46,599 nucleotides of DNA from Bacteroidales bacterium (GCA_016938235.1 JAFGVA010000238.1:1-46599); one strand, 5' to 3'. Positions 16,091-25,354 are shown, counted from the first letter of the stretch. Made by a program: numbers and translations. The notes: generated by a model from the sequence alone, not told the origin.

Positions 16091-19000
16091 ATGCGCAAAA
16101 TTATCAAAAAAATCATTAATGCTTTTGGGTGGCTTAGCTTTGTGCTGATTCTCCTGAGTATTTTATTGCTCATTGCGCTGAATTCTCCAAAAATACAACA
16201 AAAAACAGTTGATATAACCTTTGGTAAACTGGAAGAAAAATTTGGAAATGCCATCAGTTTTGAACGAGTAAAAGTCGGGCTCTTCAGTAAAGTTTACCTT
16301 ACCGATTTGCTGGTTACCGATCAGAATTTTGATACCCTGGCTTATGCCGAAAAATTTAATGTCCGTTTTCCTGGTCTGCTACTAAATGTAATATTCCATA
16401 AAGAGAAACCATTAAGCATTGCCAGCCTCGAATTTGAAAAATCAGATTTTCGGTTTAATGTTGATTCTAATCAGGTGCTTAATGTCAGATTTCTTATTGA
16501 TTCATTAAAAAGTACTGGAAAAAGTGGAAAAGCTCCAAAACCAACCTATGTGAAAAGAATAAAGGTGACTGACAGTAAAATGTCTTATCAGAATGTAAAC
16601 ACGGCGGTTAGAGGTTTTGGTTTTGAACCAGGAGACATGAAATTAAGCAAGCTTAACTTTGAATTAACAAATGTAATGGGCTTCTCCGATACAGTTAATT
16701 TTGCGGTTAAGGAAATGTCATTCATAGAACAGTGCGGATTAGAAGTTAATAAACTTAAAACAGAACTCCATTTATGTAACACGCAGTTCTATTTTGAAAA
16801 AATGAATATAGAAACCGAAAAGTCGGTTTTAGATTTACCCAAATTGCATTTTGATTTTAATAATTATGCCGACTTTGGAAATGATATATATAACCTCGTA
16901 AATTTATCATTTATCACTTCTGGTTCAGTTATTAACGGGCTCGATTTGGCATATTTCGCTGAATTTTCTGAAGAACTTAACGAAGTTTTTATTGTTTCCG
17001 GTGAATTTTATGGTGCACTATCGAACTTAAATGCACGAAATTTTAGATTGGAATTTGGCCGGGAGTCATTTATTCAAGGTAAGTTCGATATTGATGGTTT
17101 ACCAGATATTGCTTCTACATTCCTGATTTTCGACATCAAGGCGTTTTCAACCAATGTTTATGATATAAACAACCTAAAGCTGCCAGGAGGTAAAAAAATT
17201 AAGTTGCCGAATAAACTAAGTAAGGTTGAAACCTATAAGTATACAGGTAATTTTACCGGATTTTTTAAGGATTTTGTTTCGTACGGTAGTCTGGAGTCAG
17301 ATTTGGGCACCATAAATATGGATATCTCATTAAGACCCGATACCAATAATAGTTTAACTTTCTCGGGACAGCTAAATACTGACAATTTCAAGTTAGGTGT
17401 TCTAACCTCAAATCCTGAAATGATTGGGAATATTAGTCTCGATCTGGCGGTTGATGGAATTAGCATAATCGATAATGGCTTTGAGGTTTATGTCGATGGA
17501 GATATAAGTCAGTTTGAGGTTAATAATTATAACTATCAGGCTATTACAATTGATGGTAATTTTGATGATAAACGATTCAAAGGGAAACTGAATATTGACG
17601 ATCCAAACGCCCAGGTGTTTTTTAATGGTTTAGTTGACCTTTCATCTGAGATTAGATCCTATGTTTTTTCGGCAAATGTATTACACACAAATCTTTATGC
17701 ACTGAATATCAATAAAAAGGATCCGGAATACAATGCTTCTTTTCTCATGAATGCTAATATATCCGGAAACAATCTCGATGAAATAAATGGTAATGTAAAG
17801 CTTTTAAATTCCTTGTTTTCAAAATCGACTGCACAAATACAGGTTTACGATTTAAACCTGGATATCAGGAATGACAGTGTGTTGAACGAATTAGAACTGG
17901 AGTCAGATTTTCTTAATGCTAAGATATCGGGGCATTTTAAGCTTTCGCAATTGGGCTATGAATATTTAAACCTCGTAAGCAATTATCTACCAGCTTTGGG
18001 CATTAAGGTTGATGATAAAAACCTTGAGTCGCATTGCGATTTTGATTACAGGTTGAATTTTAAAAACAGTGAACCTTTCTTCGAATTTTTCACTCCGGAA
18101 TACCGACTAAATCCCAAGACCGTTATTGAAGGGAATTTATCTCGTAACGGAAGCTTAAACTCAGAGGTTCATTTAGTGTCTCCGGAAATTAAAATTCAGA
18201 AAACCATTCTTGAAAACCTTACGCTGAATACTTCATCTGTCGATGACTCCATGTCGATAGATATAGGCTGTCAGAATATTAATCTGAACAATCGTTTCGA
18301 ATTCGAAAATTACACCTTGTATTCAATTCTTGACTCGAATCATGCAGGCTTTTCCATGCGTTGGCTAAATTGGGATTCATCGCTATATAAGGGTTCTTTA
18401 AGTGGAAACCTCACATTTTTAAACGAACCGGGTCAGAAATTAAAAAGTCTGGTGCAGATTGACAGTACAGATATTACCATAAATGATTCATTGTGGAAAT
18501 TGCAACCATTTGCACTGCTGGTTGATAGTAGCAGAATTGAAGTTGCAAATTTTAGTGTTCGCCACAATAACGAATATATTGAAGCCAATGGCAGCCTTAA
18601 TGATACCGGTTCAATAGACAGCATTAAATGTGAATTTAATTCCTTCAATTTTGCTAATCTGAATGCTTTTACCCGTTCCAGTGCATTTCATTTCGGAGGT
18701 ATTCTCAATGGAAAAGCCTCAATTACCGGCTTGTCAAATTCGCTCCTTTTTTCATCGCTTTATGTCGAAGGTTTGGAACTTAACGGAGAAACTATTGGCG
18801 ACACATACATTAATACCAGCTGGGATCCCGATAAGCAGTCTCTTGCCGTAAATGCTGATGTTATGAGGGGTAAATTAAATACTATGAACATTAGTGGTGA
18901 TATTTATCCTACCAAAGAGGGTGAGATGGATCTGGTTCTGACTCTTGAAAAATTCAAGATTGATTTTATAAACCCCTATTTAAATGCGGTTATGACAGAT

Positions 19001-20593
19001 ATTCGCGGAATGTCGACTGGTGTTTTAATTGTTACCGGAACATCTTCTGAGCCAAATATAAATGGCGATTTAAATATTCAGAAAGCTGCATTCACCGTTG
19101 ACTATCTTAAAACCAGGTATAATTTCACCTCGCAACTCTGGATTACCAATAATAACCTGGTGTTTGATAATGTAGAATTATTTGATAAGTTCGGAAATAC
19201 AGCATTACTAAATGGTTTAATTCAAACCGAATATTTCAGGGAGTTTAATTTAAATTTAAATATTGAAGCTCAAAAATTTCTGTTTATGAACACCACCGAA
19301 CAGGATAATGAAATGATTTTCGGCGATGCTTATGCTTCAGGTCTGGTGCGCATTCATGGTGACCCTGAATCAATAAAGTTTGATGTTTCTGCAAGAACCG
19401 AGCCCGGTTCTGTGTTTAATATTCCTTTATCAGGAAATGAAGAGCTTTCTGATTATAGTTTTATTAAATATGCTGATGCTGATACAGTTGAGGAAGATAT
19501 TCAAGAGGAATACAATGTAAGTCTTACAGGTATTGAAATGGATTTCAACCTCAAAGTTACTCCCGATGCTGAAGTACGGTTAATTTTTGACCCAACCATG
19601 GGCGATGTAATTGAAGGAAAAGGGAATGGCGATTTACACATTGTATTGAATACCCTGGGCGATTTTAAAATGTTTGGTGAATACGTAATTGAAAGCGGGG
19701 ATTATTTATTTACGCTTCAGGATGTGCTTGTTAATAAGCGTTTCAAGGTTGAACAGGGAAGCACATTAAGGTGGTCAGGAGATCCGGTAAATGCCGATGT
19801 AGATATCAATACATATTACCGGACAAAAGCATCACTTTCAGGTTTGTCACCTTCTTTTGACAGTGCCAGTAAGACAACTGTAGATTGCATACTTAAGCTT
19901 TCGGGCAAGCTTATGGAGCCTGTTGTTACATACGATTTAGCGCTTCCATTCTCAGATAAGATGGATAATGAAAATGTTAAAAGCCGTATCTCAACCGATG
20001 AGGAGAAAGGTAAACAGTTTCTGGCACTTATGATTTTAAACCGTTTTCTGCCAGCACAATCTGCCAGTCTTGGAGGCACCGAACTTGCCGGAGCCACAGG
20101 GATCAGCGCAAGTGAATTATTGTCGAACCAAATTAGCAACTGGCTATCGCAAATCAGTAACGATTTCGATGTAGGCTTTACCTATCGGCCTGGAAGTGGC
20201 ATGAGCGAACGACAGGTAGAAGTTGCATTATCTACACAATTGCTTAACGATCGTTTGAGTATTAATGGTAGTGTTGGTGAAAATAAAACGAATGGCGAAG
20301 CTAAAAATACCAGTAACCTGGTTGGAGATATTGAGGCTGACTACAAGATTACCCGAAATGGAAGATTTAGGGCCAGAATGTACAGCAGGGCTTATGAAAG
20401 CGAACAAATTAAAGGGTATGGTTCAGATCATACCAATGGACTGGGTTTTTATTATACCGAAGAGTTTGATAAAATAAGCGAAGTTCTGGAAAGGTATTCT
20501 GAAGCTCTTTTCGGCAAAAAAAAGAAGAAAGAAATTGAGAACAAACCAACTAATGATAAGGCAGTTAGAGAAGAAGAATCAAGTATGAATTGA
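16091..20593 (+). CDS. TamB-like translocation/assembly module protein (DUF490)
   Basis: A 1500-residue inner-membrane-anchored envelope protein. An N-terminal helix (about residues 11-32) is followed by an AsmA-like start and a very long stretch of short alternating beta-strands with many N/D and aliphatic residues, expected to form a hydrophobic-groove beta-taco bridge across the periplasm. The last 400 residues hold the TamB C-terminal domain, including VNKRFKVEQGSTLRWSGDP and the helix-forming EKGKQFLALMILNRFLP, then a beta-rich end and a lysine-rich tail. TamB homologues move phospholipids between membranes or assist outer-membrane protein assembly. No tamA/BamA gene is adjacent. The ExbB-like gene starts 73 bases downstream. 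Confidence 0.9.
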   Translation: MRKIIKKIINAFGWLSFVLILLSILLLIALNSPKIQQKTVDITFGKLEEKFGNAISFERVKVGLFSKVYLTDLLVTDQNFDTLAYAEKFNVRFPGLLLNVIFHKEKPLSIASLEFEKSDFRFNVDSNQVLNVRFLIDSLKSTGKSGKAPKPTYVKRIKVTDSKMSYQNVNTAVRGFGFEPGDMKLSKLNFELTNVMGFSDTVNFAVKEMSFIEQCGLEVNKLKTELHLCNTQFYFEKMNIETEKSVLDLPKLHFDFNNYADFGNDIYNLVNLSFITSGSVINGLDLAYFAEFSEELNEVFIVSGEFYGALSNLNARNFRLEFGRESFIQGKFDIDGLPDIASTFLIFDIKAFSTNVYDINNLKLPGGKKIKLPNKLSKVETYKYTGNFTGFFKDFVSYGSLESDLGTINMDISLRPDTNNSLTFSGQLNTDNFKLGVLTSNPEMIGNISLDLAVDGISIIDNGFEVYVDGDISQFEVNNYNYQAITIDGNFDDKRFKGKLNIDDPNAQVFFNGLVDLSSEIRSYVFSANVLHTNLYALNINKKDPEYNASFLMNANISGNNLDEINGNVKLLNSLFSKSTAQIQVYDLNLDIRNDSVLNELELESDFLNAKISGHFKLSQLGYEYLNLVSNYLPALGIKVDDKNLESHCDFDYRLNFKNSEPFFEFFTPEYRLNPKTVIEGNLSRNGSLNSEVHLVSPEIKIQKTILENLTLNTSSVDDSMSIDIGCQNINLNNRFEFENYTLYSILDSNHAGFSMRWLNWDSSLYKGSLSGNLTFLNEPGQKLKSLVQIDSTDITINDSLWKLQPFALLVDSSRIEVANFSVRHNNEYIEANGSLNDTGSIDSIKCEFNSFNFANLNAFTRSSAFHFGGILNGKASITGLSNSLLFSSLYVEGLELNGETIGDTYINTSWDPDKQSLAVNADVMRGKLNTMNISGDIYPTKEGEMDLVLTLEKFKIDFINPYLNAVMTDIRGMSTGVLIVTGTSSEPNINGDLNIQKAAFTVDYLKTRYNFTSQLWITNNNLVFDNVELFDKFGNTALLNGLIQTEYFREFNLNLNIEAQKFLFMNTTEQDNEMIFGDAYASGLVRIHGDPESIKFDVSARTEPGSVFNIPLSGNEELSDYSFIKYADADTVEEDIQEEYNVSLTGIEMDFNLKVTPDAEVRLIFDPTMGDVIEGKGNGDLHIVLNTLGDFKMFGEYVIESGDYLFTLQDVLVNKRFKVEQGSTLRWSGDPVNADVDINTYYRTKASLSGLSPSFDSASKTTVDCILKLSGKLMEPVVTYDLALPFSDKMDNENVKSRISTDEEKGKQFLALMILNRFLPAQSASLGGTELAGATGISASELLSNQISNWLSQISNDFDVGFTYRPGSGMSERQVEVALSTQLLNDRLSINGSVGENKTNGEAKNTSNLVGDIEADYKITRNGRFRARMYSRAYESEQIKGYGSDHTNGLGFYYTEEFDKISEVLERYSEALFGKKKKKEIENKPTNDKAVREEESSMN

Positions 20594-20666
20594 TGTTTAT
20601 AAATAAAACTAAAAATAAACACTTCACATTATACGTTTATTTAACTTTAGAGAAACGATATTTACC

Positions 20667-21365
20667 ATGATTAAAGCATTTTTTATTCTACAGACAGAGA
20701 TGGCAGGTGCTGCCGAAGCAATGGTCAATGAGGCCGGTGATATGAAAATGCCATTTTTTCAGGTGGCTCAGAAGGGTGGCTGGCTCATGTTGCCAATTGT
20801 ATTGTTATCAATACTTGCTGTTTATATATTTTTTGAAAGATACTTTGCCATTCAAAAAGCTGCAAAGCTTGATATGAATTTCATGAATCGAATTAAGGAT
20901 TATATTCACGATGGTAAGCTTGATTCAGCATTAGCTCTTTGCCAATCATACAATAATCCTACTGCCAGAATGATTGAAAAGGGTATTAACCGTATTGGTC
21001 GCCCGCTAAATGATGTAAGCATTGCAATTGAGAATGTTGGAAAGCTTGAGATTTACAAGCTCGAAAAAGGTCTTCCGCTTCTGGCAACAGTTGCCGGTGG
21101 CGCTCCAATGATTGGATTCCTGGGAACAGTAATGGGAATGGTGCGGGCATTTTATGATATGTCTCATAGCGGTAATAATATTGATGTTTCATTGTTGTCG
21201 AACGGTATTTATACAGCGCTTGTAACTACAGTTGCCGGTCTAATTGTTGGAATTATAGCCTATTTTGCATACAATGTTCTTGTTGCTCGTGTCGAAAAAG
21301 TTGTTTATCAACTCGAAGCAACAACTACTGAGTTTATGGATTTACTGAATGAACCAGCAAAATAA
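20667..21365 (+). CDS. exbB: MotA/TolQ/ExbB proton channel protein
   Basis: A 232-residue inner-membrane channel subunit that, with ExbD, uses the proton gradient to energise TonB or TolA. Three helices are visible: about residues 34-53, 132-155 and 176-200. The family motif GLPLLATVAGGAPMIGFLGT, then VMGMVRAF, marks helix 2, and LVTTVAGLIVGIIAYFAYN marks helix 3. The N-terminal 25 residues before the first helix are variable. It forms an operon with the next two genes (6-base gap, then 22). Confidence 0.93.
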   Translation: MIKAFFILQTEMAGAAEAMVNEAGDMKMPFFQVAQKGGWLMLPIVLLSILAVYIFFERYFAIQKAAKLDMNFMNRIKDYIHDGKLDSALALCQSYNNPTARMIEKGINRIGRPLNDVSIAIENVGKLEIYKLEKGLPLLATVAGGAPMIGFLGTVMGMVRAFYDMSHSGNNIDVSLLSNGIYTALVTTVAGLIVGIIAYFAYNVLVARVEKVVYQLEATTTEFMDLLNEPAK

Positions 21366-21371
21366 TTCATT

Positions 21372-21764
21372 ATGGCTATAAGCAGCAGAAATAAAGTTAG
21401 TGTGCAGTTTAGTATGTCGGGAATGACAGACATTGTCTTCCTGCTCTTAATATTCTTCATGCTTACCTCAACTTTAATTGCTCCAAATGCAATTAAGCTT
21501 TTGTTACCCAAAAGCAGCAATCAAACGCAGGCAACACCTAATGTAACGGTATCTATTACAAAAAATATTGACTATTACGTTGGAACTAAGAAAGTCTCGT
21601 TTAGCCAGATTGAACCTATGCTTCAGAAAGAACTGAAATACAGGGTTGAACCCACAATTTCTCTTCATGCCGATAAATCTGTTGATGTTGAATATGTGGT
21701 GAAGGTTATGAATATTGCTAAGCGAAATAAGTACAAAGTTATATTGGCCACTGCGCCCGAATAA
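21372..21764 (+). CDS. exbD: ExbD/TolR biopolymer transport protein
   Basis: A 130-residue protein with one N-terminal helix and a periplasmic domain. MSGMTDIVFLLLIFFMLTST contains the conserved aspartate of the family, the proton-carrying residue. The C-terminal part shows the peptidoglycan-binding-like fold pattern SLHADKSVDVEYVVKVMNIAK. It lies between the ExbB and TonB-like genes and works as the stator with ExbB. Confidence 0.93.
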   Translation: MAISSRNKVSVQFSMSGMTDIVFLLLIFFMLTSTLIAPNAIKLLLPKSSNQTQATPNVTVSITKNIDYYVGTKKVSFSQIEPMLQKELKYRVEPTISLHADKSVDVEYVVKVMNIAKRNKYKVILATAPE

Positions 21765-21786
21765 GAGTTTTTTAGTGGAATGATCT

Positions 21787-22569
21787 ATGGATTGGAATAA
21801 CAGGGCATTTCTTTTAACGGCAGGCGTTTATACGCTTGCACTTTTTTTCTTTCTTTTTTTCGGGTTTATTACTCCGCTACCACTTCCTTCCGAAGAGGGA
21901 ATTATGATAAATTTCGGAGATGATGAAACCGGATTTGGAAATGTTGAGCCACGTCCGGTAGAAAGAGTTGTAAAGCAGCCTGAAGTTAAACAAGTTTCAA
22001 CGCCGGTACCTGTTCAGCAAACCCAGATGACCCAGGATTATGAGGATGCCCCGGCTGTAGAAGCTCCAAAACAGCAAAAGCAAACCGTTACAACTCCAAA
22101 AGAACCCGAAAAGAAAGTAGAAGAAAAGGTGGAAGAAAAACCAGAACCGGTAGTTGATCAACGTGCCTTATTCGGCAAAAACAGAAATACAACTTCAACT
22201 GCCTCCGAAGGAGAATCTGGCGGTAATGGTAACCAGGGCTCAGAAAATGGCGATGTGACCTCCGATAATCATTCATTGGGTGGAGGAGTTGGCGATGGAA
22301 TATCATTCAGCCTTGATGGTCGTTCTGCTCTTTCTTTACCATCTCCTGTATTTGATCACCAAAAGGAAGGAAAAGTAGTTGTTCAGGTAACAGTAGATCG
22401 TACTGGTAGGGTGACTAATGCGATTCCCGGCGTAAAAGGTTCTACAACATTAGACAATTATCTCCTGGCTGCTGCCAAGAAAGCTGCTTTGTCTAGCAAA
22501 TTCAATACAAAAGAAGATGCTCCTTTGTACCAATCCGGCACAATAACGTATGTTTTCAGGTTAAGGTAG
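21787..22569 (+). CDS. tonB: TonB-like energy transducer
   Basis: A 260-residue protein with an N-terminal helix (about residues 9-30), a long Pro/Glu/Lys/Gln linker (about 55-120), a Gly/Ser/Asn-rich section (about 135-165) and a C-terminal TonB/TolA-type domain (about 185-260: LPSPVFDHQKEGKVVVQVTV, then DRTGRV and ITYVFRLR at the end). It transfers energy from the ExbB/ExbD motor to outer-membrane partners. The lack of a typical TolB/Pal gene after it favours TonB over TolA, but the Gly-rich linker is unlike classical TonB, so TolA is a possible alternative name. Confidence 0.85.
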   Translation: MDWNNRAFLLTAGVYTLALFFFLFFGFITPLPLPSEEGIMINFGDDETGFGNVEPRPVERVVKQPEVKQVSTPVPVQQTQMTQDYEDAPAVEAPKQQKQTVTTPKEPEKKVEEKVEEKPEPVVDQRALFGKNRNTTSTASEGESGGNGNQGSENGDVTSDNHSLGGGVGDGISFSLDGRSALSLPSPVFDHQKEGKVVVQVTVDRTGRVTNAIPGVKGSTTLDNYLLAAAKKAALSSKFNTKEDAPLYQSGTITYVFRLR

Positions 22570-22707
22570 TTTGTCAAGACAAAAGATTCAAGTAAAAAGA
22601 TAAAAGGATTCTTAAAAGTTGGTCTTCAGGGTTATGTAAATTATAAGGTTATTCCTTTCAGTTAATAAATACGCATCTTTCATTAATCGGCATTCTTAAT
22701 TATATAG
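22570..22707. other. AT-rich region after the TonB operon, no gene seen
   Basis: The 138 bases between the TonB-like stop codon and the first REP-like unit contain no convincing reading frame and no clear terminator hairpin. Confidence 0.5.
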
Positions 22708-22748
22708 CTGGCGCGCGTTTCCAACGCGTGACCATTTTGTTGTTTTTA

Positions 22749-22924
22749 CTGGCGCGCGTTTGTAACGCGTGACCTTAACGCTTAGTGCCGGTGCAGTTTT
22801 CCATACGCACAATTTTTTTTTATGTTTTATTTCTTAACCGATTCCAATATATACCAATTCCAGACAGAATAATTATTTCTCCCAAACAAAACAAAAACCA
22901 ATTAAATTACCGGGGAATATATGC
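22749..22924. repeat. long direct repeat, copy matching 23118-23295
   Basis: About 176 bases starting at a REP unit, running through a spacer (ttaacRcttagtgccggtgc and on) and into the 3' end of the membrane-protein gene, recur at 23118-23295 with a few differences. The second copy is part of the intact gene; the first is a detached duplicate. Confidence 0.85.
22820..22924 (-). pseudogene. detached copy 1 of the membrane-protein gene's 3' end
   Basis: Read on the minus strand this gives IAYIPR-stop-FNWFLFCLGE and the same residues as the intact gene down to its stop codon (NRLRNKT). A TAA replaces the lysine codon after YIPR. At its 5' side it joins a REP unit through the sequence atatctggcg. 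It encodes only the last transmembrane helix of the 238-residue protein at 23191-23907. Confidence 0.8.
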
Positions 22925-23027
22925 TATATCTGGCGCGCGTTTGTAACGCGTGACCATTTTGTTGTTTTTCCAACGCGTGACCATTTTGTTGTTTTTACTG
23001 GTGTGCGTTATCAAACGCGTAACTTTA

Positions 23028-23111
23028 TTACTTAATAAGCTTTTTCCAATAAACTCCAATTCCCGACAGAATAATTAATTCTCCCAAACAATACAACAAC
23101 CAGTTAAACTT
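23028..23111 (-). pseudogene. detached, diverged copy 2 of the membrane-protein gene's 3' end
   Basis: The minus strand reads KFNWLLYCLGELIILSGIGV, then YWKKLIK and a stop. Against the intact gene's KFNWFLFCLGEIIILSGIGI the changes are conservative (F/L, F/Y, I/L, I/V, then N/K and R/K), as expected for a paralogue that evolved as a protein before being cut down. It joins a REP unit at its 5' side with the same atatctggcg junction as copy 1. Confidence 0.75.
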
Positions 23112-23190
23112 TCATATCTGGCGCGCGTTTGTAACGCGTGACCTTAACACTTAGTGCCGGTGCAGTTTTCCATACGCACAAATTGTTTTT

Positions 23191-23907
23191 TTATGTTTTA
23201 TTCCTTAACCGATTCCAATATATACCAATTCCCGACAGAATAATAATTTCTCCTAAACAAAACAAAAACCAGTTAAATTTCCGGGGAATATATGCGCTGG
23301 CAGTATCATACAAGGTCTGCTTTTCCGGCATAGTCCAGATTTCCGAAAAACTATAGTTTTCCAGCATATAAGCCGAATAATCCCAGGTAAAGCCAAGTAT
23401 AAGAATAACAGAGCCTGTGATAAGCAGCATCCATTCCGGTTTCTTAATTTTGGTAATGACTTTCTTATTGTCATATATTAAAATAATAACGGCCAGCCCA
23501 ATCATACTCAGCGAAACAATAACAGGTGTAATTACGGGACCAACCCAGGTAACCGGAATCAGAAATAATAAATCATCGGTCATCAACGATTCGGGCCAGT
23601 TCAATAAAAACTTTAGAAACACATAATAGAAAATATCCCAAATTGCAAATGAGTATAAAAACCAGGCAAAGCGCGAAGCGGTATTTCTGCCGGCTAATAT
23701 ACCAAGAGTCAAAAGCATTATAATAGTTGCAGCTTCACGTAGTATTTCAGTTATTGCAATATGACTGTCAATAGGTGCAAGAGGGAAATCAAATCCTCCG
23801 GGGTAATATATTTCACGTAAATAAACAACCACAGCACTTTCGAGAAATCCCATCGCTATGGCAAACAATGATACAATTAAGAATAAGGATTTTAGTTTAA
23901 AATTCAT
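23191..23907 (-). CDS. six-helix membrane protein of unknown function
   Basis: A 238-residue integral membrane protein. Helices are visible at about residues 7-28, 55-72, 80-100, 121-145, 159-176 and 210-231. Charged or polar residues near helix starts include Glu23 (GFLESAVVVYLREIYYPGG) and Glu105 in LLNWPES. I do not recognise the family. The segment coding for the last helix (from about residue 205) is present in two further, detached copies downstream, separated by REP-like palindromes, so the gene's 3' end is a recombination hot spot. A -7 box lies 46 bases upstream. No operon partner is evident. Confidence 0.75.
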   Translation of the reverse strand: MNFKLKSLFLIVSLFAIAMGFLESAVVVYLREIYYPGGFDFPLAPIDSHIAITEILREAATIIMLLTLGILAGRNTASRFAWFLYSFAIWDIFYYVFLKFLLNWPESLMTDDLLFLIPVTWVGPVITPVIVSLSMIGLAVIILIYDNKKVITKIKKPEWMLLITGSVILILGFTWDYSAYMLENYSFSEIWTMPEKQTLYDTASAYIPRKFNWFLFCLGEIIILSGIGIYWNRLRNKT

Positions 23908-23952
23908 TTGATTAATCTTTTAATCATAACGTACCGGGGAAAAGCCTTATTA

Positions 23953-23960
23953 CAAAGGTA
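23953..23960 (-). promoter_or_regulatory. candidate -7 box of the six-helix membrane-protein gene
   Basis: On the minus strand the octamer TACCTTTG is an exact TAnnTTTG match, 45 bases before the ATG. It lies within the palindrome CAAAG-GTA-CTTTG. A -33 TTG at the usual spacing was not found. Confidence 0.4.
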
Positions 23961-24059
23961 CTTTGATTTAACAAAAATTAATAGTAGCCCTCATTTACTG
24001 ATAAACTTATCCCTCAGAAAAAACTAAATACCTTTTAAATTAACTATTTAATACAGAGT

Positions 24060-25352
24060 TTATTGGACAGGTTCGGCAATTACTGTTTTTTCTTTATCAT
24101 CAGCTATCTCCTTTATAATAACATCAACGAAGGTATTGCGTTCATAAGCACCACCCTTTAATGCGATTGGAATATAATGTTCGCCATAACCACGGGCGCC
24201 TGATTTACCATAAGGTCTTTCTACCAATAGTTTTTGGTTTAGGCCAATAAACTGCTTTCGGTATTCCAGTTTTAAATCTTCAGCCAGATTCCTGATAATT
24301 GAACTTCGTTCTGTTTTAATCTTTTCCGGAATCTGGTCAGGAAGTTTTTCGGCAATCGTGCCTTTTCTTACAGAATATTTAAATGTGTGTATATGACTGA
24401 ATCCTATTTTTTTTGATGCCTCAATACTTTGTTTGAAATCTTCTTCTTTTTCACCCGGAAAACCGACAATAATATCGGTTGTGAAATTGAATAAAGGAAA
24501 TTTTTTGCGAAATTTCTCAGTAAGTTCTATAAAATCTTTAACCGAATAAAACCTACGCATTCTCTCAAGAACATTGTCGGAGCCGCTTTGCAGGCATAAG
24601 TGCAAATGAGGGCTCAGTTTTGGATTTTCGAAAAGTTCAATAAACTTCCGGGTAAAACCTTCAGGTTCGATGGACGATATTCTTACTCTAAAATCACCTG
24701 GTAATTCCAGTACTTTTTCAACCAAATCTTCAAAACTCAGACCTCCGCTGTTGTACCTGCTAATATTCACCCCTGTAAGAACAACTTCTTTGAAACCCAG
24801 ATCAACAACTCTTTTTATGTTTTCAAGAACTTCTTTTACGGGTCGGCTATTGGCTCTTCCACGAACTTTCGGAACAATGCAATAGGTGCAAAAATTATTA
24901 CATCCATCCTGTACCTTTATCATGCTGCGGGTGTGAAACCCTTTTTCTACCACCGAGAAGTTGAATAAATCCTGTTTAAAATCAGATGGATGTACAATTT
25001 CTCCTTTAAAATGAGCATCTACCAATGGAAATACTGAACTTTTTTGCTTGTTTTCAACAACATACGTGATGTCACCCCGGTTTTCCAGTATTTCTTTCTG
25101 ACTGTTAACCAGGCAACCGGTAACAACTGTTAGCCCTTTGTTGGCAGCAAATCGTACAGCCTGATTTATGGTGTTTTTCGATTTTTGATCACTCTGGTTA
25201 GTTACTGTGCAGGTGTTTACTACATAAACATCGGCATCGGTTTCGAAGGGTACAATCTCATAACCGGCTTTATGAAAATCGGTAACTATTGAATCGGTTT
25301 CGAACTGGTTTAACCGGCACCCCAGTGTTTTAAAGGCTACTTTCCTTTTCAT
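24060..25352 (-). CDS. mtaB: tRNA (N6-threonylcarbamoyladenosine(37)-C2)-methylthiotransferase MtaB
   Basis: A 430-residue radical SAM enzyme that converts t6A37 to ms2t6A37. It has the N-terminal methylthiotransferase domain with Cys12 (LGCRLNQFETD, the MtaB-type start), Cys48 and Cys80 for the auxiliary cluster. The radical SAM motif is Cys151/155/158 (GCNNFCTYCIVP), and a C-terminal TRAM domain follows. Its substrate t6A is made by the TsaD encoded earlier in the window. It starts 2 bases after the stop codon of miaB, so the two form an operon. Confidence 0.95.
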   Translation of the reverse strand: MKRKVAFKTLGCRLNQFETDSIVTDFHKAGYEIVPFETDADVYVVNTCTVTNQSDQKSKNTINQAVRFAANKGLTVVTGCLVNSQKEILENRGDITYVVENKQKSSVFPLVDAHFKGEIVHPSDFKQDLFNFSVVEKGFHTRSMIKVQDGCNNFCTYCIVPKVRGRANSRPVKEVLENIKRVVDLGFKEVVLTGVNISRYNSGGLSFEDLVEKVLELPGDFRVRISSIEPEGFTRKFIELFENPKLSPHLHLCLQSGSDNVLERMRRFYSVKDFIELTEKFRKKFPLFNFTTDIIVGFPGEKEEDFKQSIEASKKIGFSHIHTFKYSVRKGTIAEKLPDQIPEKIKTERSSIIRNLAEDLKLEYRKQFIGLNQKLLVERPYGKSGARGYGEHYIPIALKGGAYERNTFVDVIIKEIADDKEKTVIAEPVQ

Positions 25353-25354
25353 TA

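Larger units (their letters stand above)
22708..23143. repeat. cluster of REP-like palindromic units
   Basis: Six units share a core that pairs CGCGTT with AACGCG around a 3-base loop, flanked by CTGGCG on one side and TGACC on the other. Full units lie at 22708-22733, 22749-22774, 22930-22955 and 23118-23143. A degenerate unit is at 22998-23023 and a right half only at 22970-22982. Three units (22708, 22930, 22970) are followed by the same linker ATTTTGTTGTTTTT. The layout resembles REP/BIME clusters, which in Bacteroidota often relate to REP-associated tyrosine transposases (established for the class; no such gene here). Confidence 0.88.

Noticed and set aside
22708-23143. The repeat cluster as a CRISPR array
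   Set aside because: The spacing is irregular (14 to 155 bases), the repeats are self-complementary REP-like units, some intervals are gene tails, and no cas gene is present.
23138-23356. Plus-strand reading frame of 72 residues across the REP unit and the gene 3' end
   Set aside because: It lies antisense to the intact membrane-protein gene and crosses repeat sequence; its composition is not protein-like.
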